Shown here piece after piece: positions 15,187 through 24,144 of a DNA stretch of 24,144 nt. The position numbers and the translations under genes were made by a program. The stretch spans positions 1 to 24,144 of the forward strand of contig JAEYNP010000030.1 in assembly GCA_023412495.1 (NCBI GenBank). The letters are read 5' to 3'. The notes below the pieces were generated by a model that saw only the letters and a program-made list of their open reading frames with translations, searched no databases and was not told the origin of the DNA. Each line of letters opens with the position of its first letter. Within the stretch, counting starts at the first letter, position 1. The stretch is from Pseudomonadota bacterium. Its GTDB lineage: Bacteria; Desulfobacterota; Desulfobulbia; Desulfobulbales; Desulfocapsaceae.

Positions 15187-15597
15187 ATGGAAATTTTAAC
15201 TGAAATCAAGGTACGGGGCTATCATGCCGATTTCTACGGCCATGTGAACAATGCCCGCTATCTGGAGTTTTTCGAGGAGGACCGCTGGGCTCACCTGGAG
15301 TCGAAGATCGACCTTCGCAAGTGGGCGGAAAAAGGCCTCGTCTTTCTGGTAGTCAATATCAACGTCAATTACCGCAAAGCAGTTCCGGTCGGGGAAACCC
15401 TCATCGTCACCACCAGACTGGAGAAGATCGGCAACCGGAGCGTGGTGCTCAAACAGGAGATCCTGGTGAAGGAGTCCAGGGAGGTTGCCGCCGATGCCCT
15501 CATCACCTTCGTCATAACCGACAGAAGCGGCCGCGCGGTGGCCATGGACGGCGAGGTGCGGCAGGAGATCGAAAAGTTGAAGGAAACCGCCGCCTGA
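15187..15597 (+). CDS. Acyl-CoA thioesterase, hotdog fold (YbgC/4-hydroxybenzoyl-CoA thioesterase family)
   Basis: This 136-residue single-hotdog protein begins with the family active-site segment: VRGYHADFYGHVNNARYLEFFEEDRW, in which the Asp of DFYGHVNN is the usual catalytic residue. It would hydrolyse acyl-CoA to free acid and CoA, possibly relieving CoA trapping during fatty-acid oxidation. The ATG at 15187 is preceded by GAGAAGG. A terminator-like hairpin separates it from the SCP2 gene, and it may be expressed by read-through or from its own start. Substrate chain length is unknown. Confidence 0.85.
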   Translation: MEILTEIKVRGYHADFYGHVNNARYLEFFEEDRWAHLESKIDLRKWAEKGLVFLVVNINVNYRKAVPVGETLIVTTRLEKIGNRSVVLKQEILVKESREVAADALITFVITDRSGRAVAMDGEVRQEIEKLKETAA

Positions 15598-15897
15598 TCC
15601 TGAAACCGCGGGGGAAATCATCACACCCTCACGTTAAATTCGAGAAATCGCGCCGACAGCGGCTACAATGTCTATCATAGAATTTATGGTTGACATTCAT
15701 TGATGTTATGTATTAGAAGCGAAAATAAGAACTTTGGTACTTATTGATTGACTTGAACGTAAAAGTTAGATGAAGAATTGGCAATTCTGGGAGGTGTCCC
15801 CTGCTTCCCCACGGAGAATTTCATGGCGTGGCGGGGAATGAAGCGACCGTCGTTGGCTTGACTGGTTCGGAGAATATCAATACTGAGGGAGAGCAGC
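15598..15897. promoter_or_regulatory. Intergenic leader of fadL: weak promoter-like boxes and an inverted repeat
   Basis: This AT-richer 300-bp stretch has no gene. TTGACA at 15690-15695 is followed by TATTAG at 15711-15716, a short 15-bp spacer, so it is only a weak candidate promoter. A second TTGACT lies at 15748-15753 without a good -10. GAATTG and CAATTC (15775-15780, 15782-15787) form a 13-bp inverted repeat with one central base, a possible operator. GAACGTAAA at 15755-15763 loosely resembles half of the MerR operator upstream of the dehydrogenase. Confidence 0.35.
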
Positions 15898-17115
15898 ATG
15901 AAAAAAGCGATTTCTGTACTGGCGTTGGCATCCATCTTCACCGCAGGTTCGGCCATGGCTTCCGGTTGGCGTATTCCTGAACAATCGGTCGATTCAACGG
16001 CCAAGGCTGGTGCCAACATTGCCTCGGCCAAGCGTGCCGATACGGCATATTTCAACCCGGCAAAGATGTCTTGGATGGAGGATACCACCCACCTCGAGTT
16101 CGATGCCACCTACATCTATCTTTCCCCCATCGATTACGAAGATGCCAGGACCCCCGCTTTCGACGGCGAATCCGAGTCTGAGCATTTCCTGCTGCCGGAA
16201 CTTTTCGTCGTCTCCCCCTCTTTCGGCGGCGCCCGTGTAGGGCTCGCAATAGTCGAACCCTACGGCCTCTCCAAGCGCTGGAAAGACCCCTACCCCAGGG
16301 CGGTCGCGGAAGAGTTTTCACTTGCCGTGGTTGAAGTCAATCCGACAATTTCCTACAGCTTTGCCAATATGGTCTCCATCGCCGCCGGTCCTCGAATGCT
16401 CTATGCCGATGCGGAGGTCAGAAGCGACGCCAGCGGTATCGGCATCCCGCTATCCCGTGAGATGAAAGACAGCACCGTGGAGTGGGGATGGAATGCCGCG
16501 ATTGCGGTAAAACCGATTGAAAAATTGAATATCGCCGCCACCTACCGTTCGAATGTCGATCTGGATTTCGAGGATAATGCCAGGCTTAACCTGTTGGGTT
16601 TAAGGCTCAATCTCGATGCCGAGGTCTCCGTCCCCGCCCCGGCGGTGTTTGCGCTCTCCGTGGCCTACGACGTGCTCGACAATCTCAACGTGGAATTTAC
16701 CTGGGACGTAACCTATTGGTCCGAGTACGAGACTCTCGACTTCAATTTCTCGCCGAATATTCCCGGCAATCCCTTCGAGCCGGCCCAGACGAGGGATTGG
16801 GACGACACCAACGCGTTCCGGATCAGTGCAACCTACGGCGTCACCAAATCCCTCGATCTCATGGCTGGTTTTGCCTACGATGAAAACCCGGCGCCGACCG
16901 AGCATATCGGCTTCGAACTGCCGGATTCCGATGCCTGGATTTATTCTCTCGGCGCCCAATACAAGGTCAGCGAGAAGATGGATATCGGTATCGCCATGCT
17001 CTATGACTACAAGGAGTCGAGAACTGTGCAGGTCAACCCGACCGATAGGGTGTTCGGCGAGTTTACCGACGCTTCCGCCCTGCTTGTTTCCGTCGGCCTG
17101 AACTATCGGTTCTAG
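15898..17115 (+). CDS. fadL: FadL/OmpP1/TodX-family outer-membrane fatty-acid transport porin
   Basis: This 405-residue outer-membrane beta-barrel would import long-chain fatty acids or other hydrophobic compounds. A signal peptide (MKKAISVLALASIFTAGSAMA, cleavage after AMA) is followed by the N-terminal hatch SGWRIPEQSVDSTAKAGANIASAKRADTAYFNPAKMSWM with the NPA motif of the family. The C terminus ends in alternating residues and a final Phe (SVGLNYRF), the usual barrel-insertion signal. GAGGGAGAG precedes the ATG. It is a single gene closed by a terminator hairpin. Its position beside the acyl-CoA oxidation genes points to fatty-acid uptake, although related porins also carry aromatics or hydrocarbons. 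Confidence 0.9.
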   Translation: MKKAISVLALASIFTAGSAMASGWRIPEQSVDSTAKAGANIASAKRADTAYFNPAKMSWMEDTTHLEFDATYIYLSPIDYEDARTPAFDGESESEHFLLPELFVVSPSFGGARVGLAIVEPYGLSKRWKDPYPRAVAEEFSLAVVEVNPTISYSFANMVSIAAGPRMLYADAEVRSDASGIGIPLSREMKDSTVEWGWNAAIAVKPIEKLNIAATYRSNVDLDFEDNARLNLLGLRLNLDAEVSVPAPAVFALSVAYDVLDNLNVEFTWDVTYWSEYETLDFNFSPNIPGNPFEPAQTRDWDDTNAFRISATYGVTKSLDLMAGFAYDENPAPTEHIGFELPDSDAWIYSLGAQYKVSEKMDIGIAMLYDYKESRTVQVNPTDRVFGEFTDASALLVSVGLNYRF

Positions 17116-17138
17116 GAAATCCTTACCGGGAGAGAAGC

Positions 17139-17168
17139 AACCCCTTGCCGCCCGCGCGGCAAGGGGTT
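17139..17168. terminator. Terminator between convergent fadL and the radical SAM gene
   Basis: AACCCCTTGCCGC (17139-17151) pairs perfectly with GCGGCAAGGGGTT (17156-17168) around a 4-nt loop. It is 23 bp after the fadL stop and 30 bp beyond the end of the opposing gene. T-richness after the hairpin is weak on both strands (CGTCGTTTG on plus), so it may serve both genes imperfectly. Confidence 0.65.
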
Positions 17169-17197
17169 CGTCGTTTGGGGGGCTGCTGAGACGCCTG

Positions 17198-18067
17198 TTA
17201 CAGGCCTCGCAAGTATTCCGGTTTGAGGCTTACCTGGCCTTTCAGGGCTCGGTCGATGAGCTGCAGGGTGGCCTCCCGGTCCTTCGGCAGTTTCGCCTTG
17301 ATCGGCAGGTAGTTAGAGGCGTGGTTGGCGTGGAAATAGCCGTCGGTGAGACTGGTTTCGGCGAACATCACGGCCAATTCCTCGAGCATCTGCTTCGGCT
17401 CAGGCAGGATGAAATCGTTCCGCAGGGATGCCTCGAAAAGCGGGGTGTTCGGGGTGAGCATGAGGGAGAGGGCACCGACGTATTCCGGATCGATGGCGGT
17501 CAGGACCCGGCCGGTTTCCCGGGCATGGACCAGAGAACGATCCCGGCCGGCGATGCCCAGCAGCACGGTGATGGAGAGCTTGATGCCGGAGGCGCGGATT
17601 TTTCTTCCCATCTCGATCATCCGCGCCGCGTCGGCACCCTTGTTGATGGCGGCAAGGGTCGCATCATCCCCAGATTCCAGGCCCATGTAGGCGATGGCAA
17701 GGCCGTGGTCGTGAAGCTCCTGCAGCTCTTCCGGACTCTTGCGCCTGATGCTCTTGGTGTTGGCGTAAGTGCCGATCCTGGTTACCCAGGGGAGCTTTTT
17801 TCGGATGGCAAGCAGGATGTCGAGCAGCCGATCCTGGGGGAGGATGAGGGCGTCGCCGTCGCAGAGAAAGAGGCGCTCCTGATTTCTGCAGTGTCTGGCG
17901 GCGAAATCGATGTCGGCCGTTATGGTGGCGTCGTCCTTGATGGAAAAGCGGCTGCCCTTGTACATCCCGCAGAAGGTGCACTTGTTGTGCGAACAGCCGG
18001 TGGTCACCTGCAGGAGGATGGAATACGCTTCGCTCGGCGGCCTGAAGATGTTGCCCTGGTAATGCAT
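17198..18067 (-). CDS. Radical SAM protein of unknown function (CX4CX2C type)
   Basis: This 289-residue protein starts MHYQGNIFRPPSEAYSILLQVTTGCSHNKCTFCGMYKG. The cluster cysteines are Cys25, Cys30 and Cys33, spaced CX4CX2C and not the canonical CX3CX2C. A TIM-barrel body follows with LFLCDGDALILP, RIGTYANTKSI and YMGLESGDD, resembling the Elp3/HemN-like radical SAM branch. No B12 or TRAM domain and no auxiliary-cluster cysteine pattern are evident. I chose the ATG at 18067, with GGAG upstream. A longer frame from 18142 would translate a hexamer repeat into an Arg-Ser-rich leader. Its reaction is unknown. Confidence 0.85.
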   Translation of the reverse strand: MHYQGNIFRPPSEAYSILLQVTTGCSHNKCTFCGMYKGSRFSIKDDATITADIDFAARHCRNQERLFLCDGDALILPQDRLLDILLAIRKKLPWVTRIGTYANTKSIRRKSPEELQELHDHGLAIAYMGLESGDDATLAAINKGADAARMIEMGRKIRASGIKLSITVLLGIAGRDRSLVHARETGRVLTAIDPEYVGALSLMLTPNTPLFEASLRNDFILPEPKQMLEELAVMFAETSLTDGYFHANHASNYLPIKAKLPKDREATLQLIDRALKGQVSLKPEYLRGL

Positions 18068-18085
18068 GTATGGTGTCTCCGAAAG

Positions 18086-18153
18086 TCGGGATCGGGATCG
18101 AAAATCGGAACACATGGATTTCGATACCGATTTCGATACCAATACCGATACCT
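18086..18153. repeat. Degenerate hexamer repeat tract (TCGGGA / CGATAC / CGATTT)
   Basis: About eleven units with 6-bp periodicity are visible, first as TCGGGA-type units and then as alternating CGATTT and CGATAC units. The tract lies 20-85 bp upstream of the radical SAM start codon on the minus strand, where its promoter and leader would be. It is imperfect, so it may be an old tandem expansion. Length polymorphism could affect expression; that is inference. Confidence 0.6.
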
Positions 18154-18237
18154 AAATGTTGAATTGACGAGTTACATTCTGTTATCTCCTGAATTATTAC
18201 GATGCACTTCCCTTCGGTGCAATGACAAATCAACGTT

Positions 18238-18396
18238 GATGGACTCGTAAAAAGTCCGATCTACTTCGTTGTAGGTCTGAAACGGCGCTTCGCTGTACCA
18301 TATGTACTACCAAAGCACTGTTTCAGACACTACGCCTCGTATATCGAACTTTACCCAGAGTCCATCTCCACGGGTTGGAGCACTTTTACGGCTTTA
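18238..18396 (+). mobile_element. MITE-like palindromic element, full copy 2
   Basis: This copy is nearly identical to the one at 198-356, with the same ends and the same central stem; the changes I see are a few substitutions and single-base indels in the right half. It lies between direct repeats ATCAACGTT at 18229-18237 and 18396-18404 (the A at 18396 may belong to either). These differ in sequence from the repeats around copy 1. It ends about 30 bp before fadH, leaving only the ribosome-binding site region between them. It therefore separates fadH from whatever promoter lay upstream, or supplies one itself. Confidence 0.8.
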
Positions 18397-18406
18397 TCAA
18401 CGTTAA

Positions 18407-20449
<2,043 letters not shown>

Positions 20450-20540
20450 GAGGTTGTCGGATTTTGCCCGTTTTCCCCCATATCTTCTCGAAAAATATCC
20501 TCGGGAAAAAATTGCTATAATCCGAGAAACTCCCAGCAGC

Positions 20541-21098
20541 CTAACCCACTGCCGCCACCTTTCGCGTCAGCGGGTAGCTTTCCAGGATGGTGTGGATGGC
20601 GCCGCTCTTGGTCAGCTGGCTTTTATAGAGGTGGAACTGCTCCACCTGAAACTCGGCGGTCCGCAGCATGGCGTTGCCGGCCAGGAATTCCTGAAGCCTC
20701 TTGAGCGGGCAGTTCCTGAGTCTTGCCAGGGTCAGGTGGGGTGAGAACTTCTGCCGCTCGCGGGGCACGCCAATCTCGAAGAGTTTTCTTTCAATCGCGT
20801 TTCTCAGGTTGACGATATGTTCGTGGGGGTCGACCCCGGCCCAGAGGATCCGCGGGATACCGCGGGGCGGAAAAGTGCCCACGCCTTTCAGGCAAAGGGA
20901 AAAGGCGGGCCGGACGATATCGTGCAGCGCCTCCTTGATGTCCAGGACCCTGCCGCCTTCCACCTCGCCGATGAATTTCAGGGTGAGGTGAAGCTGCTCG
21001 TCGGGCACCGGGCGGGTATCGGGGAGGAAACGGCCGAGTCCAGCAACCTCTCTCCGGATGGACTCGGCTATGTCGATGGCAATAAAAATTCTTATCAT
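20541..21098 (-). CDS. thpR: RNA 2',3'-cyclic phosphodiesterase
   Basis: This 185-residue 2H-family protein starts MIRIFIAIDIAESIRREV and carries the two catalytic HxTx motifs as HLTLKFIGE and HLTLARLRN. It opens 2',3'-cyclic phosphates to 2'-phosphates and was formerly called LigT or 2'-5' RNA ligase. The ATG at 21098 gives the family N terminus, although only a weak GAG precedes it. A longer frame to 21242 adds a low-complexity Arg-rich leader and is rejected. The gene is convergent with fadH and divergent from ovoA. The physiological substrate is not known for most bacterial members. Confidence 0.92.
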   Translation of the reverse strand: MIRIFIAIDIAESIRREVAGLGRFLPDTRPVPDEQLHLTLKFIGEVEGGRVLDIKEALHDIVRPAFSLCLKGVGTFPPRGIPRILWAGVDPHEHIVNLRNAIERKLFEIGVPRERQKFSPHLTLARLRNCPLKRLQEFLAGNAMLRTAEFQVEQFHLYKSQLTKSGAIHTILESYPLTRKVAAVG

Positions 21099-21218
21099 TG
21101 GCTCATAGGGAAAAAGAATGAAATGTTTTACAGAACCGATGGATACAGAGTAAGCAAAAAAGCCCCCGCTGACAACCGCCGCCGCCCTCAGCCATGCCGA
21201 TTTGCGGGACCGCCGGAG

Positions 21219-21247
21219 TTGACACAATTGCCTGGTTTGCATAGAAT
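21219..21247 (+). promoter_or_regulatory. Strong sigma70-like promoter for ovoA
   Basis: TTGACA (21219-21224) and TAGAAT (21242-21247) are 17 bp apart, the best consensus match in the window. Transcription would start near 21254, giving a leader of about 95 nt. Confidence 0.65.
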
Positions 21248-21348
21248 TTTACGGAATGCCGCCTGCAGCTTGCCAAAATACCCAGCTGAGCGGGATGGGC
21301 ACTAGCAAATTCCTATGGCACGTAATGTCAACCGATGAGGAAGCGGAC

Positions 21349-23451
21349 ATGGATCTGACCACTCGAACCACCATTCTCAACGTCGGAAACGAAGAAGAAA
21401 AGCGTACGGAGATTCTCGACTATTTCCGCAAAACCTATGCCCTGGATGACGAACTCTACAGAATCCTGGCCCGTGACGCCACCTTCTATCTGCGGCCGGA
21501 GCCCCTGCGCCATCCGCTGATTTTTTATCTGGGCCACACCGCGGCCTTCTATATCAACAAGCTGAACATCGCCCGGCTCATCGACCGTCGCATCAATCCC
21601 GCCTATGAATCGATGTTCGCCATCGGGGTCGACGAGATGTCCTGGGACGACCTGAACGAGAAGAACTACAACTGGCCGACGGTGGATGAGGTCCGGGCCT
21701 ACCGGCTGGAGGTGCGCGAGCTGGTCGAGGGCGTGATAAAGAGCCTGCCCCTCTCGCTGCCGATCACCTGGGACAGCCCCTTCTGGGCGATCATGATGGG
21801 CATCGAGCACCAGCGCATCCATATCGAGACCTCGTCGGTCATCATCCGCCGTCTGCCGATCGAGGAGGTCAGGCCCCTGCCCGGCTGGGACGAGTGTCCG
21901 CTCTCCGGCCGCGCGCCGGTGAACAGCCTCCAGCCGGTTCCAGGCGGCCGGGTGCTGCTGGGGAAAGGGAAGGACCACCCGCTCTACGGCTGGGACAACG
22001 AATTCGGCCGCCGCGAATTCGAGGTCTGGGACTACAAGGCCGCCAAATACCTGGTGTCGAACCAGGAATACCTGGCCTTCGTCGAGGACAGAGGCTATGA
22101 GAAGGAAAAATACTGGACCGAGGAGGGCCGGCGCTGGGTAGAGTTTTCCCGAGCCCGCCACCCGCTGTTCTGGCTGGAGGACACCGCCGGCTACCGCTTC
22201 CGGACGCTGACCAGGATCATCGACATGCCGTGGAATTGGCCGGCGGAGGTCGACTACCTGGAGGCCAAGGCCTTCTGCAACTGGCTGGCCGAAAAGGAAG
22301 GTAAAAAGATCCGCCTCCCCACCGAGGACGAGTGGTACCGGCTGCGTGACCTCCATGACATCCCCGACCAGCCCTACTGGGACAAGGCGCCAGGCAATAT
22401 CAACCTGGAGCACTGGACTTCTTCCTGCCCGGTCGACCATTTCCGCTTCGGCGACTTCTACGATATCATCGGCAATGTCTGGCAGTGGACGGAGACGCCC
22501 ATCACCGGCTTTACGGGCTTTGAGATCCATCCCTGGTACGACGATTTCTCCACACCCACCTTCGACACCCAGCACAACCTGATCAAGGGCGGCTCGTGGA
22601 TCTCCACCGGCAACGAGGCAACGCGCGATTCACGCTATGCCTTCCGCCGCCACTTCTTCCAGCACGCCGGCTTCCGCTACGTGGAGGCCGATCAGCCCCT
22701 GGAGGAACCGCAGGCGATGTACGAAACCGATAGCGCCGTCTCCCAGTACTGCGAGGCCCATTTCGGCAGGAATTACTTCGGCGTCGCCAATTTCCCGGCG
22801 ACCTGCGCCAGGATCTGCCTGGAGCTCATGGCTGACCGGCCGAAAAACCGGGCCCTCGACCTCGGTTGCTCCGTGGGTCGGGCGAGCTTTGAGCTGGCGA
22901 AGGAATTTCAGTTCGTCAACGGTCTCGACTTTTCCGCGCGCTTCATCCGCATCGGCCATCAACTGCAGGAGAAGGGCTCGGTGCGCTACGAGCTGCCCGA
23001 GGAGGGCGAGATCGTCTCCTACCACGAGCGGCGGCTGGCCGACCTTGGGCTTGCCGAGGCGGCGGGCCGGGTGGAATTTTTCCAGGCCGATGCCTTGAAC
23101 CTCAAACCCCGGTTCACCGGTTACGACCTGATCCTGGCCGCCAATCTCATCGACCGGCTGCGGGACCCCGGCGCCTTCCTGGCCACGGTACATGAGCGGC
23201 TCAACGTCGGAGGCCTCCTGGTCATCGCCTCGCCCTATACCTGGCTCACCGAGTTCACCGCGAAAGAAAAATGGCTCGGCGGCTACCGCAGGGACGGCGA
23301 GCCATTTTTTACCCTGGAGGCCCTGAAGGAGCATCTCCGGGCCCATTTTACGATGGAGGGCGAGCCCCGCGACGTGGAGTTCGTGCTGAGGGAGACCAGC
23401 CGCAAGTTTCAGCACTCGCTCAGCCAGCTGACCGTGTGGCGGAAGAGGTAG
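21349..23451 (+). CDS. ovoA: OvoA: 5-histidylcysteine sulfoxide synthase fused to a methyltransferase
   Basis: This 700-residue protein has the three-part OvoA layout. A DinB-like domain (about 15-180) supplies the nonheme iron ligands His63 (LGHTAAFY), His154 and His158 (EHQRIHIE). A formylglycine-generating-enzyme-like domain (about 200-450) contains RLPTEDEWYRL, IIGNVWQWTE, KGGSWIST and HAGFRYV. A C-terminal SAM-dependent methyltransferase (about 480-700) contains ALDLGCSVGRASFELA. OvoA joins cysteine to histidine C5 with O2 to give the sulfoxide, and its C-terminal domain later methylates 5-thiohistidine to ovothiol A. The start at 21349 follows GAGGAA by six bases; the in-frame ATGs at 21256 and 21325 are less likely. 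The separate lyase (OvoB) is not in the window. Confidence 0.92.
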   Translation: MDLTTRTTILNVGNEEEKRTEILDYFRKTYALDDELYRILARDATFYLRPEPLRHPLIFYLGHTAAFYINKLNIARLIDRRINPAYESMFAIGVDEMSWDDLNEKNYNWPTVDEVRAYRLEVRELVEGVIKSLPLSLPITWDSPFWAIMMGIEHQRIHIETSSVIIRRLPIEEVRPLPGWDECPLSGRAPVNSLQPVPGGRVLLGKGKDHPLYGWDNEFGRREFEVWDYKAAKYLVSNQEYLAFVEDRGYEKEKYWTEEGRRWVEFSRARHPLFWLEDTAGYRFRTLTRIIDMPWNWPAEVDYLEAKAFCNWLAEKEGKKIRLPTEDEWYRLRDLHDIPDQPYWDKAPGNINLEHWTSSCPVDHFRFGDFYDIIGNVWQWTETPITGFTGFEIHPWYDDFSTPTFDTQHNLIKGGSWISTGNEATRDSRYAFRRHFFQHAGFRYVEADQPLEEPQAMYETDSAVSQYCEAHFGRNYFGVANFPATCARICLELMADRPKNRALDLGCSVGRASFELAKEFQFVNGLDFSARFIRIGHQLQEKGSVRYELPEEGEIVSYHERRLADLGLAEAAGRVEFFQADALNLKPRFTGYDLILAANLIDRLRDPGAFLATVHERLNVGGLLVIASPYTWLTEFTAKEKWLGGYRRDGEPFFTLEALKEHLRAHFTMEGEPRDVEFVLRETSRKFQHSLSQLTVWRKR

Positions 23452-23468
23452 GGGTATTCCATGCATCT

Positions 23469-23484
23469 GGTGCGGAAACGCACC
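23469..23484. repeat. REP-like hairpin upstream of the transposase
   Basis: GGTGCG and CGCACC pair around a GAAA loop. The word is the same as in the REP pair at 24113-24144 apart from one missing base in the loop. The GTAG box expected beside a full REP is absent here, so this is a degenerate copy. Confidence 0.55.
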
Positions 23485-23495
23485 CGTGAGGCATT

Positions 23496-24059
23496 ATGTC
23501 AACCTACAGGCGAGCGAAGACACCGGGAGGCACCTATTTCTTCACGGTGGTTACCTATCGACGGCAAAGATTCTTGTGCGATGAGATTGTCCGTGCCGCG
23601 TTGCGCGAAGCCATACACGAAGTGCGAACTCTTTACCCGTTCGCCATTGCTGGCTGGGTGCTTCTGCCGGACCATTTGCATTGTATCTGGACCTTGCCTG
23701 ACGGGGATGCCGATATCGCCAAACGGTAGGTGATGATCAAACGTTTCGTTACCAAGCGGTGCGGCACTGTATTGCTGCGTCCAGAATGGTTGAACGACAG
23801 CAGGCGGAAGAGAAACGAATCCACCCTCTGGCAGCGCCGGTACTGGGAGCATATGATCCGTGACGAAAGCGATTTCAGGCGGCACATGGATTACCTGCAT
23901 TTCAATCCGGTGAAACATGGCTTGGTGAGGTGCGTTAAAGATTGGCCCTACTCCACCTTCCACCGGTATGTGAAGGAGTGTGTCTATCCTGAGGAGTGGG
24001 GCGGGGTGAGCGACGAAGGAGAGGGCGGATATGGCGAGCAGCGCGAATCTTCGAAATAG
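23496..24059 (+). pseudogene. REP-associated tyrosine transposase (RAYT, Y1_Tnp), interrupted by an amber codon
   Basis: The frame from ATG 23496 to TAG 24059 spans 188 codons and is continuous except for one in-frame TAG at 23727-23729. The first part holds GTYFFTVVTYRRQRF and the HUH motif PDHLHCIWTLP. The second holds RRYWEHMIRDESDFRRHMDYLHFNPVKHGLV, which includes the catalytic Tyr, and then the family end WPYSTFHRYV. Related proteins carry a Trp at the interrupted position (a consensus like RWxxIK), so a TGG-to-TAG change is the simplest cause. Both halves are well preserved, suggesting recent inactivation. REP-like hairpins flank it on both sides. Confidence 0.85.
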
Positions 24060-24108
24060 GGTTGAAGGATACATGGATTGCAACCAGGTTTTATGTAAGG
24101 ATGTGGTG

Positions 24109-24144
24109 GTAGGGTGCGTTTCACGCACCAGGTGCGTGAAACGC
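24109..24144. repeat. Head-to-head REP pair (BIME-like), cut by the window edge
   Basis: GTAG (24109-24112) precedes the hairpin GGTGCG-TTTCA-CGCACC (24113-24129). One base later an inverted copy begins (GGTGCGTGAAACGC, 24131-24144) and runs off the window. A GTAG box 5' of the hairpin is the established REP signature recognised by RAYT transposases. The pair lies 50 bp after the RAYT stop. Confidence 0.75.

Noticed and set aside
18068..18142. Longer radical SAM protein starting at 18142
   Set aside because: The added residues come from a hexamer repeat (Arg-Ser-rich) and the start at 18067 gives a normal N terminus with GGAG upstream.
21099..21242. Longer thpR protein starting at 21242
   Set aside because: The ThpR fold begins at MIRIFIAID; the upstream part is low-complexity and overlaps the ovoA promoter region.
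23727..23729. In-frame TAG read as pyrrolysine
   Set aside because: Some Desulfobacterota use pyrrolysine in methylamine methyltransferases, but this is a transposase and the position is normally Trp, so a nonsense mutation is simpler.

Overview
The window reads as a GC-rich, tightly packed chromosomal segment of a Gram-negative bacterium. The likeliest source is a Desulfobacterota-type anaerobe (sulfate-reducing, syntrophic or metal-reducing). That guess rests on the membrane iron-sulfur ETF:quinone oxidoreductase (EMO type) next to etfBA and an acyl-CoA dehydrogenase. It is an inference; the sequence holds no rRNA or other taxonomic marker. I see no tRNA, rRNA, CRISPR array or replication origin.

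Region 1 (1-497) is accessory DNA: the tail of a probable IS66-like transposase, a hairpin, a 159-bp palindromic MITE-like element inside a direct repeat, and the promoter of the next operon. Region 2 (498-7052) is a complete tripartite efflux operon: TetR regulator, membrane-fusion protein, RND pump and TolC-type outer-membrane channel, joined by overlaps or 3-bp gaps. Region 3 (7105-8948) holds a divergent ecotin (periplasmic serine-protease inhibitor), overlapped by a metallo-beta-lactamase-fold hydrolase, then a YhcH/YjgK-family protein preceded by a fragment of the MITE.

Region 4 (9010-17115) is a fatty-acid or acyl-CoA oxidation locus. A MerR-type regulator is divergent from an acyl-CoA dehydrogenase, an EMO-type membrane oxidoreductase, etfB, etfA and a small SCP2-domain protein. 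These are followed by a strong terminator-like hairpin, a hotdog-fold thioesterase and a FadL-type outer-membrane fatty-acid porin. The implied flow is uptake (FadL), then acyl-CoA dehydrogenation, then EtfAB, then the EMO protein and the membrane quinone pool. Both divergent promoters carry the same TTACGTAA palindrome between their -35 and -10 boxes, as expected for a MerR-family regulator acting on both.

Region 5 (17198-23451) is a set of single genes: a radical SAM protein with a CX4CX2C cluster motif, fadH (2,4-dienoyl-CoA reductase, fitting the beta-oxidation theme) directly downstream of the second complete MITE copy, thpR (RNA 2',3'-cyclic phosphodiesterase), and ovoA (ovothiol biosynthesis). 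Region 6 (23469-24144) is a REP-associated tyrosine transposase interrupted by one in-frame amber codon and bracketed by REP-like hairpins.

The least explained signal is the 159-bp element. It occurs twice in full and once as a 27-bp fragment, always upstream of a plus-strand gene and in the same orientation, and the two full copies sit in different direct repeats, which indicates transposition.
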